Of a stretch of DNA of 64,000 nucleotides, positions 45,599 to 54,442 are shown in pieces. The position numbers and the translations under genes were made by a program. Location: positions 248,001 to 312,000 of the forward strand of contig NZ_JASLGT010000024.1 of assembly GCF_030150205.1 (NCBI RefSeq). Reading direction: 5' to 3'. Under the pieces are notes generated by a model. That model was not told the origin of the DNA. It did not search any database and saw only the letters and a list, made by a program, of their open reading frames with translations. Source of the stretch: Niabella sp. (lineage in GTDB: Bacteria; Bacteroidota; Bacteroidia; Chitinophagales; Chitinophagaceae). How positions within the stretch are numbered: position 1 is the first letter of the stretch; each line of letters begins with the position of its first letter.

Positions 45599-47545
45599 TT
45601 AATGGTGTTTTTCAGCGATTAATAATGTTGTACTTAGGACTTTATCATTATAAGGATAAAGGTCTTGGTAGGAATCGATTGGGACAAAAATGTCTGGCCT
45701 GATTCCCTTGAATTCAATGTTCTGGTCTTTGCCTGGCACATGAAACTGAGTTAAAATATTGCATTTTAGAGTAATGTTAAATGGCAGATAGAAAGTTTCC
45801 CCGCTTGAATAAGAGCCTGAGCTAGGTTCGCTGCCCACTATTGCTGCATTGGTGAATGTTTTCATCAAAGCGATGAAAAGCTCAGATGCACAAGCAGTCT
45901 TATTATCGCTTAATATATAAACTTTCTTTCCCAATAGAGTTAAATGCTGGTTTGGTATAATTATATTATCAGCCGCAATCGAATTGTTGGTAGAAATTGA
46001 ATAGGTGCTTTTGGTCGCTTTTACAGGCTTGTTTATGAAACAAGAGAAAATTCGGTATGCTTCTACGTCTGCTCCGCCAGAATTTCCTCGAAGATCAAAA
46101 ATGATTTCTTTGGCTTTTTTCAATTCGTCTTTGTGACTATAAAATCTAATCCAATCTCCCATTTCCCAGCTATTCAATCTAAAGTATACCGTGGATCCAT
46201 AATTTCTAAATAGCCCATGTTGAGGTTTGAAATTTTCCGGAATGATTGGCGGACGAGCGTGGCTAAAAGTCACATTCACAATATTTCCATTTTCTTTTGC
46301 AATTGTTATAGTCGTAGAATCAGATGCAGCCTTTTGCAGTGATTTGGAGACGTTTTGCTGACTTCTGAAGGCCGGTGGCCCATAGATGTCTTGTTTATTT
46401 TGCCCTACTGTGTTTTCAATAGAGTTCCCATCAATTGCCAATAGTTTATCACCTGGTTGAATACTCTTTTTTATATCATCATTAAAAACTCCGACAATTT
46501 GATATACACCATTAATAACTTTAACAACAATAGGAGAGTTGACTTTTTGCTCTTTACTGTGTTGAAAGTGAAAGTGCCCGTCATATAACGTTCCAAATAG
46601 ACTATCAATGATTAGTAGCTTTTCTTCGAAAGCTTTATTCGAGTGTATTGTCTTTTGTAGGAATGTGAGATATGCGTCCTTATTAATGTCATGTTCCTTA
46701 AAATATGGGTACCTACCTAAAATTGATTCAATAAGATCGAGCGTGTTTTTTTGTACGCTTTCTTTTGACGCATTGGAATCGGCTTGAAAAAAAATAGATT
46801 GTGCCCCGAGACTTCTGAAGATTGTGAAGCTTTTTATGGGGAATGCTGTACCCCAGTTGTCAATCGTATATCCAGAGGCGTTATATTTTTCTTTTCCTTT
46901 TAGTTCGTCAAAAAAGTACCCCTTAACCTCTTCCCTTTGCGACTCTCTTTGAAGGAGTTTAAGCTCTCCAACTATTAAGTCACAAGGTAAGGAGCTATCT
47001 TTCGGCTCAAGAAGGACTTCCAGCTTTTTGAGCCGGGTACTGTCTCTAAGTCCTTCCCATTGAATCAGTAGACTTTCGTTAGCAAGTTGATAGTCATCGT
47101 TTTTAAGAGCGAATTTTTTTTTGTATAGTCTGCCTGTATTATCCGTAAGAACTACCCAATAGAATTGGACATTTTTAGAGGAAAAGTTGAAATAAAATAT
47201 TGTTTTTTGTGGATTAACTAAGAGACTGTTCAGATCTAACGACCAAAATTTAGTGGCGTTTCCTATTCCTAATCCTGAAGCATAATGAAAATTACAAGAA
47301 ACAAATGGGGCAACTCCTCCATGAATAACTGAGTCTGACACCTGCCCAGTTTGTTGAAAAAACAGATGGCCCGTTGAATAGTTTGAGTTTGCGGAGGCAA
47401 AATCTGCAATCGGAATGTAATGGTCTTTGTAGTAAAATATATTCCACTGCGCCCAACTATTTACCGAGATTCCCCACAAAAGAAAAGCAATTCTCCACGA
47501 GAGGGGAAGCAAAAAAGCTTTGATTTTAGGGGGCGATTGTTTCAT
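45599..47545 (-). CDS. Secreted S41-family (tail-specific) protease
   Basis: The 648-residue protein has a signal peptide (WRIAFLLWGISVNSWAQ). The protease part covers about residues 270-640. It contains a PDZ-like stretch (IQPGDKLLAIDGNSIENTVG) and the catalytic segment KTACASELFIALMK, with the Ser before Glu. About 230 residues before it form a beta domain. It is the first gene of the peptide operon and probably acts in the periplasm, either finishing the peptide (for example its acidic tail) or protecting the cell. The repeat at 47572 lies 27 nt upstream of the start. Confidence 0.86.
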   Translation of the reverse strand: MKQSPPKIKAFLLPLSWRIAFLLWGISVNSWAQWNIFYYKDHYIPIADFASANSNYSTGHLFFQQTGQVSDSVIHGGVAPFVSCNFHYASGLGIGNATKFWSLDLNSLLVNPQKTIFYFNFSSKNVQFYWVVLTDNTGRLYKKKFALKNDDYQLANESLLIQWEGLRDSTRLKKLEVLLEPKDSSLPCDLIVGELKLLQRESQREEVKGYFFDELKGKEKYNASGYTIDNWGTAFPIKSFTIFRSLGAQSIFFQADSNASKESVQKNTLDLIESILGRYPYFKEHDINKDAYLTFLQKTIHSNKAFEEKLLIIDSLFGTLYDGHFHFQHSKEQKVNSPIVVKVINGVYQIVGVFNDDIKKSIQPGDKLLAIDGNSIENTVGQNKQDIYGPPAFRSQQNVSKSLQKAASDSTTITIAKENGNIVNVTFSHARPPIIPENFKPQHGLFRNYGSTVYFRLNSWEMGDWIRFYSHKDELKKAKEIIFDLRGNSGGADVEAYRIFSCFINKPVKATKSTYSISTNNSIAADNIIIPNQHLTLLGKKVYILSDNKTACASELFIALMKTFTNAAIVGSEPSSGSYSSGETFYLPFNITLKCNILTQFHVPGKDQNIEFKGIRPDIFVPIDSYQDLYPYNDKVLSTTLLIAEKHH

Positions 47546-47571
47546 ATTTTCTCAATAGCTAAAATAAATTC

Positions 47572-47590
47572 TCACCAAAAAGTTACATTT
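47572..47590 (-). promoter_or_regulatory. 19-nt shared element, copy upstream of the S41 gene
   Basis: TCACCAAAAAGTTACATTT differs at one position from the copy exactly 100 nt to the right. On the minus strand it reads AAATGTAAC, a -35-like ECF pattern, 27 nt from the S41 start, which would allow an almost leaderless transcript. Whether it is a promoter or an operator is open. Confidence 0.68.
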
Positions 47591-47671
47591 ACTTTATATA
47601 ATAAAAAAATAATTTTTTGAAAAAATGCAGAATAATTTTTTTAAATATGATAAGAGGGGCACTGTCAAATA

Positions 47672-47695
47672 TCACCAAATAGTTACATTTGTAAC
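47672..47695. promoter_or_regulatory. 19-nt shared element with internal inverted repeat
   Basis: TCACCAAATAGTTACATTT (47672-47690) repeats the 47572 element. Its right part extends into a perfect inverted repeat GTTAC-ATTT-GTAAC (47682-47695). The arm sequence fits a binding site for a dimeric regulator such as the TetR protein of the cluster, or two back-to-back TGTAAC elements. Confidence 0.65.
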
Positions 47696-47842
47696 AAAAT
47701 CAATTCATTGCAGATTTTGTGACCCTCGACCCTGTCCCATAAATAATTTTCTTATTTCATAGCGGGCAAATATGAAAATTGGGCGTAAATTGATAATGGA
47801 AGAAAAAAAAGCAGAGAATTTTTTTAAAAAGATTGGAAGAAA

Positions 47843-47870
47843 TGTAACCTTTTAAACCATAGGCCGATCT
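47843..47870 (+). promoter_or_regulatory. ECF-type promoter of the sigma factor operon
   Basis: TGTAAC (47843-47848) and CGATCT (47865-47870) are 16 nt apart, resembling a TGTAAC/CGTCT ECF promoter. It lies about 29 nt upstream of the DUF6249-like gene, whose operon encodes an ECF sigma factor, so autoregulation is likely. Confidence 0.6.
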
Positions 47871-47898
47871 TATTATTAGGCAGTAACTAAAAAAAACT

Positions 47899-48243
47899 AT
47901 GCAGCTAAATCAAGTATTATTTTCGGTAGCAATTATAATATTCGTAATCGCATCAATGGGTTTACTGTTTTATTATGTTAGAGCTAAGCACAAAGAGAGA
48001 CTTGAACTAATAAAAAAGGAAAACTTTTCTTTTGTAACAGGAGGATTGAAAAATTTGAAATATTCGTTATTGAGTAAAGGGGTATTTCTTTTGTCGATGT
48101 CGGTTGGATTCCTCATTGGTTATCTAATTACCAAAAATTCCTCAGATCCTGACTATGTTGTAATCTATTTTATTACTCTTTCTGGTTCTGCAGGCATTGG
48201 ATTATTAATTTACTATAGAGCAATAAAAAGAGGCGATAACTAG
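47899..48243 (+). CDS. Small membrane protein, DUF6249-like
   Basis: The 114-residue protein has three hydrophobic segments (about residues 6-28, 58-78 and 88-106) and a short charged loop after the first. It resembles the DUF6249 proteins that precede ECF sigma factor genes in Bacteroidetes. The sigma gene begins 4 nt after its stop. The function is unknown; it may act in signal sensing at the membrane. Confidence 0.7.
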   Translation: MQLNQVLFSVAIIIFVIASMGLLFYYVRAKHKERLELIKKENFSFVTGGLKNLKYSLLSKGVFLLSMSVGFLIGYLITKNSSDPDYVVIYFITLSGSAGIGLLIYYRAIKRGDN

Positions 48244-48247
48244 AAGC

Positions 48248-48778
48248 ATGCGGAATTCGGATACTCTTACCGGGCAAAAGAGTAGTGAGCACATGTTTGA
48301 GGAGCTGCTTACAAAGTATAGAAATCTTGCATTTTCTATCGCTTATAAATTTGTGCGGGACAAATATTATGCAGAAGATATTGTCCAAGAGGCTTTTGTG
48401 AAGGCTTTTTTACATATGGCGAAGCTTAAAAATGAATCGGCATTTTCATCTTGGCTCTGTAAAATTGTGTACAATGAATCTATTAAGTATTTATCAGTTA
48501 TAAAGAAAAATGAAATTTTAACTAAATCGATAAATATAAATAGTAATGAAACGACAAACGAGGTCTTTGAAAAGGAGCAGGGAGAGGAGGTTTTATTGAA
48601 ATTAAAAAATGCGATGGACATCCTGACAGAAAAAGAATACTTGTTTGTAAACTTATTCTATCTGTTGGAGAAAAGTATAAAAGAGATTCATTTTATCACC
48701 AATTATTCGGAAGCCAATATAAAAGTAATACTGCATCGAGCAAGAAACAAATTAAGCCAATATATTAAAAATCATTAG
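48248..48778 (+). CDS. ECF sigma factor
   Basis: The 176-residue protein has sigma region 2 (FSIAYKFVRDKYYAEDIVQE then FVKAFLHMAKLK and FSSWLCKIVYNES) and region 4 (LTEKEYLFVNLFYLLEKSIK, with HFITNYSEANIKVILHRARN as the recognition HTH). It is followed after 3 nt by a small membrane protein. It probably drives its own operon and, through the TGTAAC-like sites, the peptide operon. Confidence 0.92.
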   Translation: MRNSDTLTGQKSSEHMFEELLTKYRNLAFSIAYKFVRDKYYAEDIVQEAFVKAFLHMAKLKNESAFSSWLCKIVYNESIKYLSVIKKNEILTKSININSNETTNEVFEKEQGEEVLLKLKNAMDILTEKEYLFVNLFYLLEKSIKEIHFITNYSEANIKVILHRARNKLSQYIKNH

Positions 48779-48781
48779 TTT

Positions 48782-49087
48782 ATGGACGATGAAAAGCTGA
48801 TTAAAGAAATTCTTGAAACAAGCTTACTTTCGGTGCCCTCTGAAGACTTCAACGAAAAGGTTTTGGCAAGCCTGGAGAAGAGAAAGGCTTCTTCAACGAA
48901 AGTCTACTTGTCAGTAGATGATCATCAGATTATTATTATTACCCTACTTTCTATCCTGACTGTTTTGTTTTTATTAGCTACGGAAGAACTTAGGAATGGT
49001 ATATTAGTGGGATTTTTGTCGCTAATATTTATTGGATTTGTGAGTGTTGCTAACATTCTGACTAAAAGAGCCCTCGCTTCTAGTTAG
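48782..49087 (+). CDS. Small membrane protein, possible anti-sigma factor
   Basis: The 101-residue protein has a soluble helical N-terminus (EILETSLLSVPSEDFNEKVL) and two membrane segments (about residues 49-66 and 72-90). It follows the sigma gene by 3 nt, the usual place of an anti-sigma factor in Bacteroidetes. The N-terminal part is short for a classical FecR-type domain. Confidence 0.68.
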   Translation: MDDEKLIKEILETSLLSVPSEDFNEKVLASLEKRKASSTKVYLSVDDHQIIIITLLSILTVLFLLATEELRNGILVGFLSLIFIGFVSVANILTKRALASS

Positions 49088-49122
49088 CAGGAAAGAATTG
49101 AATAACCAAATAAAGAAACCAA

Positions 49123-51870
49123 ATGAAGAAGATTGCTTTGCCACTCTTAATATTCCTTTTTGTGTCAAAAGGCGTATTTAGCCAGAAAGAATTGGCTCTC
49201 ACAGTCATTGATACTTCAACTCAAAAACCTGTTGTTGGCGCAACAGTATCTATCTTGGGAGGTCAGGATTCTATTTTACTAGTTTTTGGGTATACTGATA
49301 ATGGAGGCTCGTTTAAATTTTCAAATCTTAAAGATAAAAAGTACGTTTTGCTTATCTCAAGCACGGGATATGTGGATTATGCCGATATCATAGCGTTGAA
49401 GTCGGCAACTTTAACTGATTTGGGGAAAGTGATACTTACGCCAAAAGCGAAACTATTGGAGGAGGTTGTTGTAAGGCAAAAGATAGCCGCTATCAGAATA
49501 CGGGGGGATACTACTGAGTACATTGCTGATAGTTTTAGATTGCATAAGAATGCCACGGTGGAGGAGCTGTTAAGAAATCTGCCGGGAATACAAGTTGATA
49601 AAAAAGGAAATATATCAGCACAGGGAAAAGAAATTAAGAAGGTGCTTGTGGATGGCGAAGAGTTTTTCGGAGATGATCCTACAATAGTAACTAGAAATTT
49701 CCGCGCTTCAATGGTCGACAAAGTTCAGGTATATGACAAGAGGTCGGATAATTTGACAGACGTGACAGAAGCGGAAAAACAAAAAGTAATTGATCTAAAA
49801 TTGAAAGAAGATAGTAAAAATGGACGTTTTGGTAAAATTACGCTTGGGGGGGGATTTGATAAGGTATATGAGAATCAGGCAATGCTTAACTATTTCAAAA
49901 ACAAAAAGAAAGTTTCGGTTTACGGGACATTGAGTAATACGGGAGTAATCGGTCTCAGTTCAAAAGATAATGAGAAATATAATACAGGTATCGATCAAAC
50001 CATTACCGGAGATGTCGATCTGGATTCTTGGGGTGGTAGTTACACGGGGCAAGGTATACCCAAAGCAATCTCAGGTGGCTTTCACTTCAGTAATCGGTGG
50101 AATGCTGATAGACAGTACGTCAACTTAAATTATAAAATTTCAGATATTACGGTAAGTGGAAATAATAACACGATTTCTCAAAATACCCTGGCAGATAACA
50201 TTCTTTATACTAAAAGTCAACAGGTCTTTAATAATAACATTTTAAGAAATATTGCAAATGCAAAGTATGACATTAATGTGGATAAAACATTTTCAATTAA
50301 AACAGAGGTATCGGGCGCTTTAAATCATAAAACAACGGAGAATTTTTATAATACAGAGAATAGAGATGCGAATAGTGAATTACTAAATGCGGGTACAAGA
50401 AACATAAAGAATGTAAGTGATTTTAATGCATTTAACATTTCTACTCGGTTAGAAAAAGCATTGAAGAAAAAGGGTCGGGTTGTGGCACTCGACATTAGGG
50501 ATAAATATTTAGATCAAAACTCAAGCGGCAATCTCTATTCTCATTATCAATTTTTCAAAGAAACGGGCAATAGTGATTCTATCTTAACAGTAGACCAGTT
50601 TAAAAAGAATCAAATGGAGTCAAATTATTTTGATGCTAAAGCGACCTATATTGAACCATTATCATCATCGACCTTCCTGAGCGCAAAATATAATTTTTTG
50701 GTCAGCCAAAGCAGGATGAATATTAATACATATAACCGATCCATTGGAGGTGCCTATGATATGTTAGATTCGGCTTTTAGCAATGATTTTGATTATTCCA
50801 GAATAACACATAGAGGGGGGCTCACATTGCTTTATACAAAGAATAAAATTCGCTTTAATGTAGGTACCGATCTGTCGACTATGAATTTTGATCAGCAAAA
50901 TCGCTTTACACAAAGCAGGGTGAGTCGTAATTTTTTCAACTTTTATCCACAAGCTGAGCTTATTTATACTTTTAAACTTCAGAAATCAATGTCTGTAAAG
51001 TATTCCGGTAATGTTATCCAACCCACAATTAATCAGATACAACCTGTGGCTAATAATGCAGATCCGCTGAATGTTTATATAGGTAACTCATCTTTAACGC
51101 CATATTATTCGAATTCAGTTTACGTTACATATAATAGCTACAAGCCTGCAAACAAACAGTATTTTTTTAGCAATGCCAGCTATTCCTTTAGTCAAAATCC
51201 AATTGGACTGAATGTGACAACCGACGTTACAACAGGGCAAGCGACATATTTGTACATGAATATCCCCGATGGTAATAGTTTTTCCTATAACTCTTACATA
51301 GGTATTGGGAAAAATTTTCAAAAACTCGGAGATATTTATGGAGGGGCTAACTTCAATATTAATGGCGGAAGAAATGTGATCATTACTAATGGCAAAAGAA
51401 ATAATCTGATAAGCGGCGTTTATTCTTTGAGTGCATACATTAACAAAAGTAAAAAAGATGTATATAATATAGGACTAAATGGAGGAACCTCTTATAATGT
51501 AAATGTTATGTCATTGCAAACGGGTGCGCAGGCTAACTATTGGATTTTTCAAGTATCACCGTCCTTTAACCTTTATTTTCCAGGTGTGCTTGAATTTTCG
51601 ACAGACTTCGATTATACTAAGCGTCAGAAGACCCGGACGTTTAATAATAATTTGGACATCTTCCTGCTTAATTTTTCGTTGGGCAAGCGGTTTGGAAAAT
51701 TAGATTCTTGGTTTTTAAAATTTGCTGGCAAGGATCTATTGAATCAGAACAAAGGATTTAGCAGGAATATTTCTAATTCGCTTATTACAGAAAGCACTTA
51801 TACTACAATTGGACGATATTTTCTGCTCTCTCTGACATGGGACTTTAATTCTAATAACGTTAAGAAGTAA
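49123..51870 (+). CDS. Outer-membrane beta-barrel (TonB-receptor-like) protein
   Basis: The 915-residue protein has a signal peptide (LPLLIFLFVSKGVFSQ), a carboxypeptidase-regulatory-like beta domain (VIDTSTQKPVVGATVSILGG), then a plug-like domain (VEELLRNLPGIQVDKKGNIS and KKVLVDGEEFFGDDPTIVTR). The rest is a long series of amphipathic strands ending in YFLLSLTWDFNSN, typical of barrels in the OMP_b-brl_3 family. It could move the peptide or its ligand across the outer membrane. The GLPGLI gene begins 4 nt after it. Confidence 0.9.
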   Translation: MKKIALPLLIFLFVSKGVFSQKELALTVIDTSTQKPVVGATVSILGGQDSILLVFGYTDNGGSFKFSNLKDKKYVLLISSTGYVDYADIIALKSATLTDLGKVILTPKAKLLEEVVVRQKIAAIRIRGDTTEYIADSFRLHKNATVEELLRNLPGIQVDKKGNISAQGKEIKKVLVDGEEFFGDDPTIVTRNFRASMVDKVQVYDKRSDNLTDVTEAEKQKVIDLKLKEDSKNGRFGKITLGGGFDKVYENQAMLNYFKNKKKVSVYGTLSNTGVIGLSSKDNEKYNTGIDQTITGDVDLDSWGGSYTGQGIPKAISGGFHFSNRWNADRQYVNLNYKISDITVSGNNNTISQNTLADNILYTKSQQVFNNNILRNIANAKYDINVDKTFSIKTEVSGALNHKTTENFYNTENRDANSELLNAGTRNIKNVSDFNAFNISTRLEKALKKKGRVVALDIRDKYLDQNSSGNLYSHYQFFKETGNSDSILTVDQFKKNQMESNYFDAKATYIEPLSSSTFLSAKYNFLVSQSRMNINTYNRSIGGAYDMLDSAFSNDFDYSRITHRGGLTLLYTKNKIRFNVGTDLSTMNFDQQNRFTQSRVSRNFFNFYPQAELIYTFKLQKSMSVKYSGNVIQPTINQIQPVANNADPLNVYIGNSSLTPYYSNSVYVTYNSYKPANKQYFFSNASYSFSQNPIGLNVTTDVTTGQATYLYMNIPDGNSFSYNSYIGIGKNFQKLGDIYGGANFNINGGRNVIITNGKRNNLISGVYSLSAYINKSKKDVYNIGLNGGTSYNVNVMSLQTGAQANYWIFQVSPSFNLYFPGVLEFSTDFDYTKRQKTRTFNNNLDIFLLNFSLGKRFGKLDSWFLKFAGKDLLNQNKGFSRNISNSLITESTYTTIGRYFLLSLTWDFNSNNVKK

Positions 51871-51874
51871 TTCT

Positions 51875-52669
51875 ATGAAATTGCATTATTCTTTATCAGG
51901 CTCGTTTATTTTACTAATTGTATTGCTTGGGTGGTCAAACTTATGCGTTGGTCAAGGCGATCAATTTCTTTTGACAGGGAAGGTAACTTTCGAAAGAAAA
52001 ATTAATGCGAAAGCGGTTATGGCAGACATGCTGCCAGTCAAGGCAATTAAAGAGCCTGACTACCAAAAGTATGTTACTGAAAATCCACAGTTTAAGACAT
52101 CGAATTTTTTTCTTTTCTATGACAAAGACAAAACTGATTTTTTTCCGGAAAGTCCGCAGAAGATGACACCGGTATCAAACGACGAGTGGTTTGCGATGGT
52201 TTCAAATGACAATTTAGTGCAAACTGACCTAACGAAGAGGAATTATGTGGCTACAAAAAAAGTCTTTGGGACAACCTATAATTTGGAAGATTCATTAAAA
52301 AAGATAAACTGGAAAATAACAAATGAATATAGAACTATTGCAGGTTACGAATGCAGGAGGGCAAACGCTGTGATTAGAGATTCAATCTATGTTGTTGCTT
52401 TTTACACATCGGAAATACATGTTAGCGGAGGGCCTGAGTCATTTAACGGGCTCCCCGGAATGATTTTGGGACTGGCGTTGCCACATGACCACGTTAGCTG
52501 GTTCGCTACCGCTGTCACTCAGATACCGGCAGATTATAAAAGAAGCGACATCGCTCAAGGCAAAGGGGGCAGAAATACAATAGGGCAATATGAAGCTAAA
52601 ATTGGTGAGATGATAAAGCAGTGGGGACCGGCAGGGGGCATCATCTTTAGAAAGGTATTGATTTTTTGA
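51875..52669 (+). CDS. GLPGLI-family secreted protein
   Basis: The 264-residue protein has a signal peptide (FILLIVLLGWSNLCVGQ). The family motif is seen as FNGLPGMILGLALP, following YECRRANAVIRDSIYVVAFY. GLPGLI proteins often follow outer-membrane barrel genes in Bacteroidetes, especially beside ECF sigma genes and peptide clusters; their role is not known. The C-terminus (after IIFRKVLIF) seems a little short for the family. Confidence 0.88.
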   Translation: MKLHYSLSGSFILLIVLLGWSNLCVGQGDQFLLTGKVTFERKINAKAVMADMLPVKAIKEPDYQKYVTENPQFKTSNFFLFYDKDKTDFFPESPQKMTPVSNDEWFAMVSNDNLVQTDLTKRNYVATKKVFGTTYNLEDSLKKINWKITNEYRTIAGYECRRANAVIRDSIYVVAFYTSEIHVSGGPESFNGLPGMILGLALPHDHVSWFATAVTQIPADYKRSDIAQGKGGRNTIGQYEAKIGEMIKQWGPAGGIIFRKVLIF

Positions 52670-52773
52670 TCAAACCGATTGTTGGCGTAGAACACCGTTC
52701 CCGGTTTACGTAATGTATCGGAAAATGATATATAAAAAAGAATAGTTTTTTGTAATGAAAACCACCAAAAGGC

Positions 52774-54414
52774 ATGGAACACAATTCATCAGCGATGCAT
52801 CATGTTTTTTTAATATTGGCCCATACCAACCCAAAACAACTTTTACGACTGGTTGACCGACTTAAGCATTCCGATAGTCAAATAGTGGTGCATATCGACA
52901 AAAGGTCAGATATTGAGCAATTCAAGGAGTCTGCGAGTGGAGCACACTTCGTCGCTGATCGGATCGGCTGCATTTGGGGAAATTGGGGAATTGTACAGGC
53001 AACCTTGAACTCTCTGAAGTTTATAAGAGATCGTTTTCCTTTGGCAAATCGCGTAACACTTATCAGTGGGCAAGATTACCCTATTAAACCTATCGAATTT
53101 ATAATGGGTTTTTTTCGGGCTAACCCGCAAAAAACCTTTATTCAGTGCAGTGAAATTCCATCAAAAAATTGGCCTGGAGGGGGAATGGGAAGATTTCCTC
53201 ATTTTAACCAGGTGAAAACAATGATTACTCTGTACGGAGGTTCTCAATGGTGGTCGTTTCCAATGAAGGTTGTGAACAAAGTGCTTTCCCTGTTGGAGGA
53301 GAATCCTGATTTTGTTGAATATTTTAAGACGGTCCAAATTCCCGATGAAAGTTTTTTTCATTCTTTGCTATTTAATTCTGAGGACAGCGAGATCATCGAT
53401 AGCATAGTTTCGAATAATTTACGTTGTTTATCATGGGAACCACCCTACTTTCATCCGAAGCTTTATTTATCAAGAGATTTAAATGATCTTTTAAAAAGTC
53501 GTCAGTTGTTTGCAAGAAAATTTGATGAGAATGTTGCCCCTGAGATATTAGATCTTATTGATAAGGAGATTATAGATGTTAAAGTAAATAGACTGAGTCG
53601 TAGGGCCGCCCATCTGTCGAAAAGTTCGCGAAAAGTATGCATGCTGTGGTTTCTTACAGATGTTAGCTTTCTGCCAAAGTTCTTTAAGTTAAAGGCTGAA
53701 ATTCCTACCGATATTACTCTTTACCTGGTTTACAATGAGGCGATGCTGAGTCTTCCAGGATCGGTATTAAATGAGAATGCGATAAATATTGATTCCGGGC
53801 TGATAAATCAAATCATGTTTAAAGGATTTCAGAATAATCAAGGTCATTACCATAACTATCATTATATATTGAGCTTTTTCTTGAAATTTAAGGACTTCGA
53901 TTATTATTGGTTTATTGAGGATCGGGTGCACTTTAATGGGAATTGGTCTATTTTTTTTGAAAGTTTCAAGGCTGGAAGTATTAATACCGACTTTTTAAGC
54001 TCTTTCATTAGGAGTCACTTCGAAGATCCGAATTGGAGCGGATGGAGCTCTTTTAGGCATCTCCAGGTGACTCAAGATATTTCAACATCTATTCTTGCAG
54101 CTTCGTTTAATCCTCTTTTCCGAATTTCGAAAGAAGCGTTGACGTATCTGTACTGGCAGATAAAAAACGGCTGGACAGGCGATGACCAAGTTTTTATCCC
54201 AACAATAATGTCCATAGGCGGATTTTCAATGTTGGATTTTGGGGGGCAGGGTAGCTACTGTCTTCCAGAATATGTAAATAGATTCTATAACACAAATACT
54301 TATAGGAATTTGAGAGAAAATATAAATGATGTTAGAAAACAACAGCAAGACGCAGGCCCTCAAAAATTAGATGAGAAAATACTCTATTACCCTTCTACTC
54401 ACCCTGTAAACTGA
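52774..54414 (+). CDS. Two-domain glycosyltransferase, GT14-like N-terminus
   Basis: The 546-residue protein has two parts. Residues 1-280 resemble the core-2/I-branching (GT14) family: HVFLILAHTNPKQLLRLVDR, VVHIDKRSD, FVADRIGCIWGNWGIVQATL, VTLISGQDYPIKP, IPDESFFHSLLFNS. Residues 285-520 form a second GT-A-like domain with WFIEDRVHFNGNW and WTGDDQVFIPTIM. There is no signal peptide, so it acts in the cytoplasm. It probably builds a sugar chain for the peptide. It comes last in the sigma operon and converges with traJ (28 nt gap). Confidence 0.8.
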   Translation: MEHNSSAMHHVFLILAHTNPKQLLRLVDRLKHSDSQIVVHIDKRSDIEQFKESASGAHFVADRIGCIWGNWGIVQATLNSLKFIRDRFPLANRVTLISGQDYPIKPIEFIMGFFRANPQKTFIQCSEIPSKNWPGGGMGRFPHFNQVKTMITLYGGSQWWSFPMKVVNKVLSLLEENPDFVEYFKTVQIPDESFFHSLLFNSEDSEIIDSIVSNNLRCLSWEPPYFHPKLYLSRDLNDLLKSRQLFARKFDENVAPEILDLIDKEIIDVKVNRLSRRAAHLSKSSRKVCMLWFLTDVSFLPKFFKLKAEIPTDITLYLVYNEAMLSLPGSVLNENAINIDSGLINQIMFKGFQNNQGHYHNYHYILSFFLKFKDFDYYWFIEDRVHFNGNWSIFFESFKAGSINTDFLSSFIRSHFEDPNWSGWSSFRHLQVTQDISTSILAASFNPLFRISKEALTYLYWQIKNGWTGDDQVFIPTIMSIGGFSMLDFGGQGSYCLPEYVNRFYNTNTYRNLRENINDVRKQQQDAGPQKLDEKILYYPSTHPVN

Positions 54415-54442
54415 GATTGTAGACTTCTAAGGTCTAATTACT

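Larger units (their letters stand above)
47546..47898. other. Divergent promoter region of the peptide cluster
   Basis: This AT-rich 353-nt region lies between the S41 gene (minus) and the sigma factor operon (plus). It holds two copies of a 19-nt repeat and a TGTAAC/CGATCT promoter-like pair facing right. No coding sequence is present. Confidence 0.75.
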
